NCBI GenBank assembly: GCA_027946555.1
Contig: JAPEVC010000063.1
Span: forward strand, 1 to 64,000
Direction: 5' to 3'
DNA length: 64,000 nucleotides
DNA from: Gnomoniopsis sp. IMI 355080
Lineage: Eukaryota; Ascomycota; Sordariomycetes; Diaporthales; Gnomoniaceae
Of this stretch, positions 11,132-23,269 are shown one piece after another. The translations under genes and the position numbers were made by a program. Position 1 is the first letter of the stretch. Each line of letters begins with the position of its first letter. The notes below the pieces were generated by a model. It was not told the origin of the DNA and did no database searches. It saw only the letters and a list, made by a program, of their open reading frames with translations.

Positions 11132-11514
11132 CCACGGCTATTGGGATGGTAGCATCGAGGGATGGTGGCCTAAGCATGATGAGGAAGATCCTCACGATTT
11201 TGCAAGGAGAACCCTCTGTAAGGCAGAAAAGTTGCGACAAAACGAGTAAATCATCTCAAAATCACTTGGGCAATTGAATATACCAAGAACAAAAGAAAAG
11301 TCGCACAACCTGGCTCCGCCACGGCTTTGTGAACCTGGAGGAGCACTAGGTAAAATGGCTGCGCCATGACTTCCGGTCAACTGAGCATACCCAGTGAAGT
11401 CAGCCAAATTTTGCAATGTGAATATGACACGAAATGACACCCACCAAGTGAAAGATATAGAGAAGAGCCGCCTTATCAGCTCCATATTTAGTATATTTAT
11501 TTCAAGTTTCAAGT

Positions 11515-11745
11515 GTCGCGTGGTTCAATCGGCAAGGGGTGGAAACGCTATTTGGTAGCTGTCGGGTCGCACCCGAGATGCGTTCGAAATACCCACCTAG
11601 ACTATGATGGTCAGGTATCGACACTAATGCTCACGAATAGTCACCGACGGTTACTGTTCATCTACAGTATAGCGCTATAAACAGTATGAGGTAGTATAAG
11701 TATAATAATACCATAATTTATTATTATTACTTATTTATTTATTCA
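11515..11745 (+). mobile_element. tRNA-derived SINE-like element
   Basis: The head (about 11515-11596) carries an A-box-like TGGTTCAATCGG, a hairpin TCGGGT-CGC-ACCCGA like a class II variable arm, and a B-box-like GCGTTCGAAAT. Acceptor and T stems do not pair well, so this is not a functional tRNA gene. A body of about 100 nt follows, ending in an AT simple-sequence tail (11698-11745, TTATT units). Head, body and AT tail in this order is the layout of a pol III SINE. No target-site duplication could be defined. Confidence 0.4.
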
Positions 11746-11828
11746 ATCATTAACGGGGTTAACTGCGATTTAAGAGAAGAGAATTTCGAGGTAAGTGCCC
11801 CCTGGCGAGATCGCTACGATAATGATCA

Positions 11829-11882
11829 GTTATCGATAGTAATACTTACGAATGCTCACCGGCAGTCACTGTTGATCTGTGG
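11829..11882 (+). repeat. Second, diverged copy of the SINE-like body
   Basis: Bases 11829-11882 align without gaps to 11614-11667. By eye about 14 of 54 positions differ and about ten of those are transitions (C/T or A/G). That bias is what RIP or cytosine deamination would leave in a duplicated sequence. The remainder of 11132-12293 contains no gene I can support. Confidence 0.55.
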
Positions 11883-12293
11883 TTTTCACTATCTGCTCTG
11901 ATTTGCGGTGCCTATCTGAAGTCACAATGAGGAACAGGGAACGGGAACGATGGCCTGTAAACAAACCATCGCTGAGCAGCCGGTTGCTCGTTCCCCGCCT
12001 ACAACCAGCTACCTAGGTACGCCGAGCCTGCGAATTGCCGGTCCTATAAAAACAGTAGGAAAACCCTTCAAATGGTCCAAGGTTGGTCATGAAACTTATG
12101 CTTCCCGGGCGAGAACTTTCACACTCAAGCCCAGCACATTTGGTTCATGTAGTCATTACTCTTCGGAGTATATCCAGTATACGTCGGTCTTCGTTTACGT
12201 TAATATGTTGAAAAGACCCAAAACTTCAAGGGCCTGCTGATGTTCCTCAGGATTGTAGACTGCAGTTCGAGAACCTCCCGAGGTCTTTAAAGG

Positions 12294-13492
12294 CTACCTT
12301 ACCTCAACCTCCTCTTCAACAGAACTCTCCGCGGCAGGCTCCTCCGGAAAAGGCTCCTCCGAGGCAGGCTCCTCCGATTCAGGCCCGGGGCGCATTGGAG
12401 CATCGCCAGCGACACGCTGCTGGACCAAGATATAGGCGATCGCCGTCGTCATCAATATCAGAACCAGATAGTCAAGCCACACGAAAGAGTCGAGAGAGGT
12501 CACCATACTCGTCTCGGTATTGGTTAAGCAGCCGAAACCACTCATCCATTTGTGCGCAAAGAACGCTGCAGTGACCTTCCCCACAAATTCGAAGAAGGCT
12601 TGCCGACCGTTCTTAGTCCTGTTGAAGAATTCCGAATACAAGAAGACAAAGCCGACAAAGAGAATGTAATGGTTCACTCGAACACTAAGAATCACATAAT
12701 CAGTATCAGGTGCAGGTGGACAGGTTGCATTCGCATTTTGCAGCGAAATCTTACCCAATCTTCCAGCCATCCGGGATCTCATGGTTCCCAGCTGTCTGAA
12801 CAGACACCAACCCACACATCAATGAGCCAACTCCGCTGAGAGAAGTGACGACTTTGGGCCAAGATACGCTGTTGACGGCAACGATAGGACCTGCAAAGAT
12901 GAAGCATGCCGCTACCATGAATACCCCGGATGCTTGCCGAGAGACGTTCTGTCTGCCGCGGAAAATCCGTAAGTGGCTTGCCAGAGTGTAGCGGCTCGTA
13001 GTGCCAGCCAAGGACTTCAGGGGGGAAATGTAGTACCCTTGTTCGGAGGAGCCTAACTCCATGATGCCCATGATGTTTTCGACAGCTGAATTGAGGTCGT
13101 CGTTGATGTTATGGTTGACGGAAAGGACGACTTGCACTCTGGCTGGCTTCCGAGTGCTGCGGGGGCCATTACGAGCCCTGCGGTTGCGCAATTCTATTAA
13201 CTTCTTCGTGAACATCTTGAGTTGTTGATGCACAATCCATGCGAAACAAGGGAAGATATAGATAGTCGTTGTTAGATAGATCAGTGTGACCATGCTGTTT
13301 AATTCCTCAATGGGGTCAGTCGCGAGAGTGAGGGAAAGGACCACGAGGGCAGCTGAGAGCCCGGGTATTGAAGCGGCATGGAAGACGATGTGAACTGTTT
13401 TTTGACTCTTCAAGCTGACCATTCCTTCCAGGCAACCTAGACAGTTTTAGTCAATAGATAGTGCGACAAGTAGAATACAGCTGAAGCGTACC
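12294..13492 (-). CDS. Hypothetical multi-pass membrane protein, 5' end uncertain
   Basis: Three pieces join in frame: an upstream exon ending at 13492, then 13436-12755, then 12684-12294, with introns of 55 nt (13491-13437) and 70 nt (12754-12685). The product has about eight hydrophobic segments (for example IPGLSAALVVLSLTLA, VFMVAACFIFAGPIVAV, YILFVGFVFLYSEFF, LVLILMTTAIAYILV) and a Glu/Pro-rich acidic tail. I do not recognise the family. The reading frame continues upstream past 13492 with coding-like sequence to about 13760, but is interrupted by TGA at 13624-13622 and another near 13766, so either further introns exist or the 5' part is damaged. No start codon is assigned with confidence. 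It is divergent from another membrane protein gene at 14.1 kb. Confidence 0.55.
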
Positions 13493-14110
13493 TAGCTGGA
13501 TGGGGCCCTTGGGACGCTCGTTCTCGCCGCAGACGATCAGGCTCATGTCGGTTTTGCGCAAATGATTTTTGAGCTCAATGATGTCCTTCAGGGTGCTCTT
13601 CGTTGAAAACCTTGCCGGTAATCAAAATCGGACGCCGGTGGTAGAGGGAGGAGGAAACCGACACGCTCGGAGCTTCTCGATGCTAGGTAGACTCGAAGAT
13701 GCTGCAAGTTTTACGCACATATCAATCACCACCAGGAGATTTTCATCCGTATGCGAGGCCTCCCATCCCTTTCATGTCCCAAGCCTTTCGTCACAGCCCC
13801 GAGAATGACTTCTTGAAGTAGACCGAACAGCTGGACGACCTGCACGAAAACCAGATTTAAACCATGCTGTCTTACCACACTGAAGTAAGCAGCTAATGGA
13901 GAGACACTTCCTCAGTCTTCGAGGACTCCCATCAAAGCCCAAAGTGTAATATTATTCAACGTCCGCCCCAGCCAACCTTGGAGGAGAGTAATTCATGCCT
14001 CGCTGCCCAACTCTTTGCGATCGAGCTGGAGACTGCATGACCCCCAAAACATCGATACCATCCCCGAAACCATCAAGAATACCAGCTTCGAGTATCTAAT
14101 GATCGCTACC

Positions 14111-15594
14111 ATGTCATCACGGCCACTTGGACAATTGTGGCAGTCTGAAACCTCCGAGCCATCCTCAAGCTATGGTTTCCGGGACCCTGCGAACTTGTTC
14201 TCGCCGAACTGCCTCCAGTGTCACGTGTTATTCGTGGCATTCTTTCCAATATTTTTCGCGGCCAACTGCTTAATCTTGAAAATGATATTTCGCTCCCTAG
14301 GCTGGCTAATTATGAGCTGGTCGAAGAAACAAAAAGCTACGAGGAACGCCAACACCGGCACTAACGGCACCATTACAACGCCGAATATCAACGATCAAGA
14401 GAGAGCACCGTCGGATCTTTCACCCTCCATACCTTCATCATTCAGAGAGGCCCCGTTGCCGCTGCGGATTGGTGGCATTATACTGCCACGGAAATTGTGT
14501 CAAGCTCCGGGCCACACAACCAGCAACAATTTTGTCCCATACCAGATAGGGGGTGGGCATTCTGGAATCAAAATAGAAAGGGAAATTTATCGCTCATGTC
14601 GACCTGAATCTACTCCTGCACATAACGCGATTTCTCGGGACTACTGCTCTGTCTATGTGCCATATGTAAGTAATGATTTGAAGGCAAAGGCGAAAGTCGC
14701 CTCAAACGGAGTCAATCGCCCGAATGGTGGGCTGGAGTATCTTGGCTCCTGTTTTACTAAACGCATCCAGCCCTCAGATTGTCTGCGGCGCCTGCATGGT
14801 GACTTAACTCCTGGGGCTACTTCTGAAGTGGTCCAATTGCAGTCATCCAGCACTCCGAAGTCTTACAGGGAGACTTTGGAATCAGCCATTGAATTGATCC
14901 AAGGGAAGGACGGCAAGGTCGGCCGAGGCAGCCCACTTGCGGGTCAACGATCCTCCAGCGCTCCCTGGGATACTGGCGGTGGTCCAGCTAATGCCAGTCG
15001 ACTCAGTCCCACGCACACGAGAAGACACAGGAAAATGGTAGATGATCGACTTCCCAATAGGCACGTGGCGTTTGGGGACTTCTCGAAACGATGGCTCATG
15101 GGGGCGGGTTTTACCTTTCCCAGAATTCTGAAGATTGTACTGTTGATCTGTGGATGGTTTGCTACGGTGACTATCATCAACTTTGATCAACATCCTGGTG
15201 CGCATCAAGACCTTTCCCAACAGTTAAATACGTGCTTGTAGAGAAACTGGAAATTGATTTACGCATTGTAGATTCATTGAACCATCCCGAAGGAGATTTC
15301 GGTACAAGTCATCCGTCAACGACTTTCAAGATTCGCGGTCTATTTGAGCGACCAAGTCTCTTCGCTTACGCCACAGCAGTCTGCTATTATGGAACGATGG
15401 CTTCGATATGCGTGTTTATCAACCAACGCTTCTGGGCCATCCCTGGGCTGACCGTCCTGTTAGGAGTCCTGGTCATCGGATGTTTCGTTGGGATGCGAGA
15501 AATGGTCACCGCGTCAACCTTTGGGGGATATATCAGTGTCTTGGCCAGCTGCCTGCTTGAATGGATCGAGCAGGACCAGGCTAAGCATATATAA
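14111..15594 (+). CDS. Hypothetical multi-pass membrane protein
   Basis: A long exon from 14111 (ATG in ACC context; another ATG at 14099) to 15197 joins 15242-15594 across a 44-nt GTGCGC..GTAG intron, which is short for this genome, so the joint is tentative. Without it the first frame ends at 15241. Hydrophobic segments occur near the N-terminus (LFVAFFPIFFAANCLIL), before the splice (ILKIVLLICGWFATVTII) and as three segments in the second exon (AVCYYGTMASICVFI, LTVLLGVLVIGCFVGM and a last pair). The centre is Ser/Pro/Arg-rich and probably disordered. No domain is recognised. Its neighbour on the other strand is also a membrane protein of unknown role; whether they act together is unknown. 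Confidence 0.5.
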
Positions 15595-16116
15595 TTCCTC
15601 CCTGACAGATTCTTCTATGTTAAATTTTCAATATGTCAAATTGGCTGCAAACATGGTCCAGTGGTTGGCCATTGCGAAATTCCTTTTATAAGTTTGTTTA
15701 TGTATCGACCAGCTGCCCCCGGCAGCTGCTACTTGTTCAAACATGTTCGTTCTATGCCTGAGTCCTGAATCTGTGATTTGGACTTGAGGTTGTGTTGATA
15801 GCAGGGGCGCGAATAGCTTTTCTTCAAAATTACTTGCGTAGGTAAGTCAAAGGCATCCGCGAAGATATATATAACGGATTTTGTGTTTGTATGACCTCGG
15901 GAAGCATTCACTTTCGTGTGTATTATTCATGTGAACATGATTTGCTACTTGGCGCTTCTATTTTGCCAATAATTACTTGGGGATGTGTTGGACACAGACT
16001 TGGAGATGCAGGCTGGTCATAGATGACAAGGTGTTCATATCCTCGAGTATCATGGGCCTTGGTCTGTCCTCGCTGTCAACCGCGTTCGGTGAAGAAGGCC
16101 CGCTTATATCTCCAAG
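15595..16116. other. Intergenic, AT-rich
   Basis: No supported gene. A short frame at 15977-16165 could be an upstream exon of the broken Cys-rich gene that follows: it runs into a GTAAGT donor at about 16115. Confidence 0.4.
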
Positions 16117-16600
16117 TAAGTCTACTATTCAGCCAAGCTATCTATATTCACGTGTATTGCGCTGAAGTGGTTTCAATTAAATTTCAAGACTGTCAAGCAA
16201 TGCAAGACTCAGGTGAATTTGACTGGTTCAACAGAGTCCACGTGCTCCTTCGGACCGTTTTGTACCACTTTACTGACAGTTCAAGGCGGCCATAGGTAAA
16301 ACCTAACCCAAGCCCTGTCAACACATCACGCTCTCCAGCTGCCACGCTTGTGATGAGTGGTACGTGGCCCCGGCCAATGAAGGCAAAAAGCTACCAATGT
16401 GCGGTGCTTACAAGATCCCCATCGCGGCCGCCTGATTTTGCGACAAATTGTAAGAGTGTCGAAAAAAATTCTCCAGGATTCACAAGCAGCCCGGAATTGG
16501 TGGCCAGCCCACCTGCAGGAGTTGTGGTATGGCTGTTTGGCAGTCCAATTACAACGACGGCAGTATGGACATCTGTCAGTTCGAAACAGCCATGTACTAA
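16117..16600 (+). pseudogene. Broken small Cys-rich gene with RIP-type stops
   Basis: A coding trace runs to 16295, crosses a good intron (16296-16338, GTAAAA..CCTAACC..CAG) and continues in the same frame to a stop at 16598-16600. The second part contains SCHACDEWY, LPMCGAY, a Cys pair and PTCRSCGMAVWQ, ending in CQFETAMY. It is interrupted by TGA at 16433 and TAA at 16451, each one C-to-T change away from CGA and CAA. The many paired Cys suggest a small disulfide-rich or zinc-binding protein. No family is recognised and the 5' end is not defined. Alternatively the stops sit in a further unseen intron, in which case the gene could be intact. Confidence 0.4.
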
Positions 16601-18164
16601 GGCCTGAATCATGACTTCTAAGTCAAACCTCAACTTCGGCTGTGTCGGAATTCTATTGCGGCAAGGGTGTAAGATTCATAGCCCGACCTCCCCTCGGATA
16701 CTGCTGCGAATAATACAGCTCAAGGTCACAGACTAACAGGCATACAGGCGTATTGAGGTCCATAAGGCAACATCGGAATACCGGCATTTTCCCGGAGCTG
16801 ACAAGTTGATATTATCCTCCTTACCTTGTTGTGGCTACCAGGCAATCTTGAGTTTGCTCCGCATTCAATGGATTCGTGCTACCACACTGCCCCTGAACTG
16901 GGCGAGGAACCAATCTTGACAAATCGCGCGGCAGGATTCCACCCGCAGGATGACGGCGCAGCTCTGCAGTGGCTGGCGGCGCGGAATCCTATTTAATAGC
17001 AATATTGTGGAGGGTCCAATCATCGATTTACCCTCGGGAGCTCAAACACCAACCAGCCTGTGGGGAAAAGTAACAACGCGTTGCCCAGGCTTCAAATAAA
17101 CCATTCCTGCCGTCCGACCGCACAACCTTCACGATGCACACTACTCCACAACTATATTTGTAGGGATTATTCACAAGGTTCGTCTGTACAAGATGGCGTT
17201 CCATGTCTCGTTCAAGGCCAGCTCGATTTGTCCGCACGATCCACACTGCCCACGTGAAACGAGTCGTCCTCTATCCACGGAGTTTATCTGCCCGTCGACC
17301 CTACAGGGACTAGCCAACCCCAGCATTGGTCGACCCGAGGAGCTGGATTTTCCGGGGAAGCCCCATGATCAGCCCAACCCGCACAGACAGGAGATGAAGA
17401 TCGGGACGTATTTGACGTCTTTCACACTGTTACTGTGGTAGCTCCATTCTAGAAGCCACGCCTTTTGACTGAGGAATCAAGGGAACGAACCGCGCGATTA
17501 ATCGTAGCACAGAACATCACGGAACATTGTTCCCGCAACATCTTGGTGCCAACCTCGAGAACATTTCCGGCCAACAGCCGACTCAGAGTTCCGTACTATA
17601 TGTGCCAATCGTTACTCCGTACTGTACAGTACTTTGTACTGTACATGCCAAGTCCTTTCAACCGGGAATTTATCCTGGGATGGACATGGTTCTAACTCGA
17701 TTAATTCCACACCGGTCTTTATGCACACTACTACGCTGAGGTACCACAGTACCAAAGTACGTCCCCTGGACCCTTTGGAACTATTCTGGAATCTCCTCGC
17801 GTGCCGCATGGCCAACGGCCACTGACGTGACAATGTGACACTCCACGGGACAGACAATTCTATCACCAATGGTATTGCATGCTTTATATTAACCTGTGTT
17901 GTAGTGGGGAATGGGGATGGGCGGAGGGGCGGAGGAGCGGCAGAGGGAGGCCATTCCGCCGTTCTATAAACCGTCGTGAAGACTATGCACCTCGTCCACA
18001 GTTGCCACAGCTTGATTCTTCTGGTCTTGATGAGCGGAACGCCGTGCCAAATTCCAGTTACAATTCTTCACAGTATCCAGCGCCCATGCAGGTGGTTTTC
18101 AACCCACCATCCTATCGCACGTGAAGAGCGAAGCATTAGGTAATTGTGCTCAACTAAAGCCAAT
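16601..18164. other. Intergenic upstream of sugar transporter
   Basis: No gene is supported. It holds the word ACTCCGTACT at 17614-17623 overlapping a perfect palindrome (17619-17632). The long distance and repeat-like words suggest a relaxed accessory stretch; the promoter of the transporter should occupy the last several hundred bases. Confidence 0.5.
17619..17644. repeat. GTACTGTACAGTAC palindrome with partial second copy
   Basis: Bases 17619-17632 form a perfect 14-bp palindrome and GTACTGTAC is repeated at 17636-17644 after a 3-nt gap. The spacing of about 17 nt and its place roughly 530 nt upstream of a transporter start would suit a dimeric regulator site, but no known factor is implied. 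Confidence 0.6.
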
Positions 18165-19976
18165 ATGTCCAAGGCTGGCGCACAAAGAATTCGTTCCAGC
18201 GAGCCCGAGGTAGCTCGTAATGAGCCTCCGCAGTTCGCGAAGGTGGTATGGTACAGAGAGCCTCATCTTCGGAAGCTCTATGCCATGTCACTCGTTCTTA
18301 TGATAGCATCAAGCACGACCGGGTACGATGGAAGCTTGATCAACACATCCCAACAAATCCAACTATGGAGGGACTTTTTCGGCGAAGCGATCGCTGACAA
18401 CAACAAGCTGGGAATCTTGGTGAACATGTTCAATATCGGATCCATCGTGTCGTTCTTCTTCACTCCTTATGTGGCAGACCACTTTGGCCGTAAGATGGCA
18501 ATTATTGTCGGTTGTATCTTCATGATTTGCGGCGGATGCATGACTGCATTTTGCGATGGTTATGTTGGTATGTACTTCCGCATCTCCACGTCACAAGCAG
18601 GAGGGCGGCGCTTGGCTGACTACCAGTAATAGTCTATGTTGTCGGTCGCTTCTCTCTCGGTTTCGGAAACTCGCTGGCACAAATGGCATCGCCTCTTCTA
18701 CTCACAGAAATATGTCATCCACAGCATCGTGGCCCTGTTACTGCGATATACAACTGTCTGTGGAACTTTGGAGCCTTACGTAAGTGCAGATGATATACCT
18801 GACCTCCATAATCACTTCGCTCACCAGATAATAGTTGTGTCTTCCATTGGGTGGGGCACGGCGTACATACCCAATGACTGGTCATGGCGCTCCATCACCC
18901 TCATCCAGATCGTCCCATCGGTGTTTCAACTGACTTTCATCGGCTTTTTGCCTGAGTCACCAAGATACCTGGTGAACAAGGACAGAAATGATGAAGCTTT
19001 ACTGGTCCTTTCCAAGTACCATGCTGGTGGCAACATCCACGACGCGGTCGTACAATTCGAGTATCAAGAGATCAGGCAAACAATCCAGATGGACCGAGAC
19101 ACTGACAAAGCAACATCATACCTCGATTTCTTCCGGACAAAAGGCAACAGGTGGCGTCTTGCGATCCTTGTCTCCCTAGGCATCATTTCACAGTATTCTG
19201 GCAACGCTCTATTCTCTAACTACATGAACACTGTCTACGACGGAGCGGGTATCACCCAGCAGAGCCAGAAGTTGGCCTTCTCCACTGGTAAGACAATCCT
19301 GGACCTGATTGTCACTATCTGGGCTGCACTCAGTGTGGATCGCTTCGGTCGTCGCCCTCTATTCCTGATCTCCACCAGTGGGATGGTGGTGTCGTTCGCT
19401 TGTTGGACTGCCACGGGAGCAATTTATGAGAATTCCAACATGACCAATGTTCAGAGCGGCTATGCCCAGTTGGCGTTCATTTGGATATTTGGAATCTTTT
19501 ACGACATTGGCTTCTCTGGTCTGCTGGTGGCGTACGCCTTGGAGATTCTCCCTTTCCACCTTCGTGCGAAGGGCATGATGCTCATGAATATCACGGTACA
19601 AGCGGTCTTAGCCATGGGAAAGTCAGTAATCCCACCCCAGACACCCATTAATTAATAGCGCACTGACGAGTCTTCTAGTCAAACGAACAAAATTGCCTGG
19701 GATACCTTTTCAAAGCACTGGTACTTCACTTTGTTCTACACTGCGTGGGACGTACTGGAGCTGGGATTCGTGTGGTGCTTCTATCCCGAGACGAAAGGTC
19801 CTACACTGGAGGAGATCGCGCGTATCTTCGACGGTGATCAGGCAGTGGTCCATGTTGACCTTCATGAGATTGCCAAAGGTATCTATGGGGAATATGACGA
19901 GGATGTCAGCTACGATTCTTACATGCCCCGGAGAGGCAACGCTGCACGCAGGTATTATTCTGAAAGACGCTCATAG
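18165..19976 (+). CDS. MFS sugar/H+ symporter
   Basis: Four exons (18165-18567, 18633-18779, 18835-19621, 19679-19976) give 544 residues. The start is the ATG in CAATATGTCC; a TTG upstream is not used. Signatures of the sugar-porter family are clear: YDGSLINTSQQIQLWRDFF in the first helix region, the loop motif ADHFGRKMA between helices 2 and 3, PESPRYLVNKDR after helix 6, and VDRFGRRPLF in the second half, with PETKGPTLEEI at the C-terminal side. The protein is of usual length and should have 12 membrane segments in the plasma membrane. It resembles the lactose permease/hexose transporter branch in its motifs; the substrate cannot be told. It is convergent with the SNG1-like gene. Confidence 0.92.
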
Positions 19977-20228
19977 TGGGAGTCTATATATACAGTCCAA
20001 ATTGACTACCTGTTTACCCTCAAAACTTATTCTTTTCACTCTAGAGCATCGACTCATCGCAGAATCCTCTAATTAACGCCAGTCTTGAAACTTCCGTCTT
20101 ATGCTCGTGCTCCAAATGCATCTGCCTTGGCGTACGTGTTGCCCAAGGGGGCAGGGCCTTGTTCGCTCTTTTCAAACAAGCAGAAGCTCAACTTCTCCAG
20201 ATGTATGTAAACCGCAGAGAGAAATGAG

Positions 20229-21948
20229 CTAGACGCCCCTCAAGAACCCTCTTTTACGAATAGGTGGCTTATCGCCCTTATTTTTGCTGAACTCCTTCTC
20301 GCCATCCTCGGTCGTCACCACGTACTGATCTTTGTCTTTCTCGGCCTGTCTCGTCTCCCTCTCCGTCTTCCATCTCATGAAGTAGCAACAGAATGGGAAC
20401 AGCACCGTGTTGACTGCAAACCAAGCACAGAGAACTCCCACATTCAGTCCTATCCGAGAATGCAAGTCGAAAAGTAGCTGTCTACTGGCCTCGACAATCT
20501 GGTGAAGTGGCCACGCATAACCCCAGCCATAGAACCCTGGGGCAAGGTCGAGACTGTAGAAGGACGTGGCGACGTTGGTAATGACCCAGAAGATCAGCCA
20601 AAGCGCCACCCACGGCTGTCCCACGATCATAGCTACGTTCTCGCACGCGAGGCCAAGCGCACACATCCCGAGATAGTTGATGAGCCAGTAAACAAGGAAT
20701 GTGGCGTGTCCGTATGCTGTGGCGCCCTCAGGGGGAGGCGAGAAGACGTGGCTCGCAGGTGGTTGAGTAAAAGGGATTTGAAAGGCCAAAGAAATGAGGG
20801 AGTAAACAAGGCTAATTAGAGAGTAAGCCGCGACAGTGGCGAACCAGCGCCAAATAATCAGCTGCCAGAAGTGAAGGGGTGGATGCCCCTGTGGCTGAAT
20901 GTATTTCTGCCTGTCTGTCAGTGTCTGTGCTGGGGCGTACCAAATTGCTCAAGATGCGTCGACTTACCATGTGTATGGGCAGAAAGAATGAAAAGGAAAA
21001 GAATGCCATGATGATCAAGTAAATCAGACCAATGCTAACACTTGGAGTGGTCACAGCTGGTTGGAAAGGCCGCAGATCGTAGAGAAGAGGAGTTATGCCC
21101 GGGTTCACGGCTGCTGATGCAGTCACCAAGTTCTCGCGCGTAAGGCTGGTGTTGGACATCACCATTGATGCCCACATTGGCCCAAAAGCGGCTGAAAATT
21201 CCTCGATAAACATGTCGAGCTGTGGCAGTATGTAACTCGAGACCGTCGTGCTATCTCTGGCTGTCTGGATTACGATTTGAACCGATCCTACGGGGTTGTA
21301 GGAGGCATTCCCTGTGACAACGGCATCCTGCAAAAGTGCCGTTGAGTTGGGATTTATGACAATAGCAGCCCATGAGTCCCATCGATACACAGCTTCCCGG
21401 ACTTGCAGTGGATCGTAGCTGAATTCTGAAGGTTGGACGGTAATGTAACCCAAAGATGGCTCCGGCGAGTTGAATAATTGTTGTGTGATCTGGGTGACGG
21501 CTGGGCCAACAATTGGTTGCACATTGTCGTAGGGCGCAACCTGGCCATCAAAGTCGACGACTTGGATTACGATGGACCGCAGATTGGCATTAACTCGAAA
21601 CAAGACGCCCCAATAGAGTGACAAGATACTCAGAATGGCAACCATCAAGATCAGGACTATGATGGAAGAAATGTCAACGCGGCGCCAGACTTCGACATGT
21701 GCAGACAGGCTGAATAGCCTTATGCAGTGAAAGGTACTTCAGCTTTTGGATTGATCATACTCACCCGTTCTGCACCAAAGTTGAATAACATGTTGGCGGA
21801 CTTTACTAAGGCTGTGATGCCAAAATCCGACGGACTGATGTGCCTTCATCTCCCTGACATCATTGAAGCCTTTGGCATGGCCATTTTCTTCGTCCGCACG
21901 TTCTGCATCTTCGGTATTGTTACTGGCATCGCGCCCGTGCTGTTCCAT
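20229..21948 (-). CDS. SNG1/DUF3533 family membrane protein
   Basis: Three exons on the minus strand (21948-21765, 21689-20968, 20906-20229) give 527 residues. The N-terminal exon holds VGFWHHSLSKVRQHVIQLW, a stretch I recall as conserved before the first membrane helix; the helix (ISSIIVLILMVAILSILSLY) begins exon 2 and is followed by a long extracytoplasmic region and then about five membrane segments. The join between exons 1 and 2 was chosen because it alone keeps both sides in frame (..WCRT-VWRRVDIS..). Yeast Sng1 confers resistance to nitrosoguanidine and influences lipid asymmetry at the plasma membrane; family members are also related to ABC-2-type permeases. The C-terminus is basic (RKRGFLRG). 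Confidence 0.88.
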
Positions 21949-23159
21949 GTTGGCCACGGTCCTCTATGGCCTGGTAACGGTTCGCCTGTATGACGTGTTT
22001 CGCAGCAATTATTGCCAGCCGCACAATCAATTCGCTTTGGAGTTTTGGTGTTGGTGGAAGGGAATATGCGTAGGTTTGCAATTGGCAAATGAATATCGAA
22101 CCTCAAATTGTCCATGACCGTCGTCATCCACTTCACGGATCAGACATTGCAAAACTAGTAAATGATACCAAATGATGATGTCACTAGAAGAGCCTCGAAA
22201 GAATAGCAAATATCATCCGGTGCAAATGCGACGTAAACAGTTTTAGTGCCGAGTAGCGTCCGGGGCAACTGGTTAAATTATTGCCGGAGGGTCTGTTCTC
22301 GATCTATCACCGCCCCTGGTATAGTACAAGCGGGCACCAAAAAGCAAAAACGTCTCGCAATTATAATTCTCTTTTTTGAGTACCAAATATTGGGTCAGCA
22401 TGCTTGCTTCCCTTTACTTACCATAAGGTTATCAATGTTTTCCACAAGGCACGTGTTACTTCATAAAGTATGAGGAATGATCCCAAAATCGCTCGTACGT
22501 ACGCAGTCATGCACATAGGTAATTTGAAAGAAAATATTTTCCATATAACACTGGTCTTCTGTCATTTTGTGTGGCATCTTGGCGTTGCTGGATTTCTGTT
22601 GTATGTCACCCAGCGCCACCAAACAATTCTGCCAAGTCGACAGTCGTGTTCAGGAAACAGCACAAGCTATTTTGACGGCAAAGGTACCGACTCGACAAAG
22701 GAACCTACCTAGGGACTGTAATTAAATATCTTGAGATACAACCAGTCTTCATCAGAAATAGCAAGGCTATAACCTATCCCCGGGCACTCGGAATACGCGA
22801 CCGTTCCAATAACTTGCCCATCTGCGACGACTTTTCTTCCAATCTCGACCGGAATTTCAGGTAGGTACCCAATTGATCAAATGTAAAATTTGAGTGATTA
22901 TTATTGCAAAACGGCTCGATATGTTCCCAGTACACTTTCAGGCCTTACTGTCACGCTGCATCGGGGATACGCTTGAGTTCCACATCCTTCCCGTATGCAC
23001 GTAGCTGCACCAATGTTGGCATTATTTCGGTAACCGAGCACCTCTCGAATGCCCAGATAGACACGGCGAAACCCATAAGAATGGGCTTCATTCCGAGGCA
23101 ACCCTCTACAAGAAGTGGTGCGTCTGAAATTTACCTGCAACTCTAAATTCGATCCTCTG
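21949..23159. other. Intergenic, AT-rich
   Basis: No gene supported. Frames on both strands between 21.9 and 23.2 kb are short and overlap antisense. The left part includes the promoter of the SNG1-like gene. Confidence 0.5.
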
Positions 23160-23222
23160 GGCTTTTTCTCACCCACCATTCTCACCCACCAGACATTTTT
23201 TTCTCCCCACCCCCCAAAGTTC
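23160..23222 (+). promoter_or_regulatory. Pyrimidine-rich core promoter of FSH1-like gene
   Basis: A CT-rich tract with a repeated CTCACCCACC and long C and T runs lies about 50-110 nt before the start codon. Pyrimidine tracts of this kind commonly precede transcription starts of well-expressed fungal genes. Confidence 0.5.
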
Positions 23223-23269
23223 CGAAACCCCCGAGACTGCACATCCTACCACACACCACAGCTACTGCC

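Noticed and set aside
11515..11596. Functional tRNA gene
   Set aside because: A and B boxes and a variable-arm hairpin are visible, but acceptor and T stems do not pair; SINE head is the better reading.
13569..13808. 79-codon plus-strand frame
   Set aside because: Antisense to the coding-like 5' trace of the membrane protein gene at 12.3-13.8 kb; no independent support.
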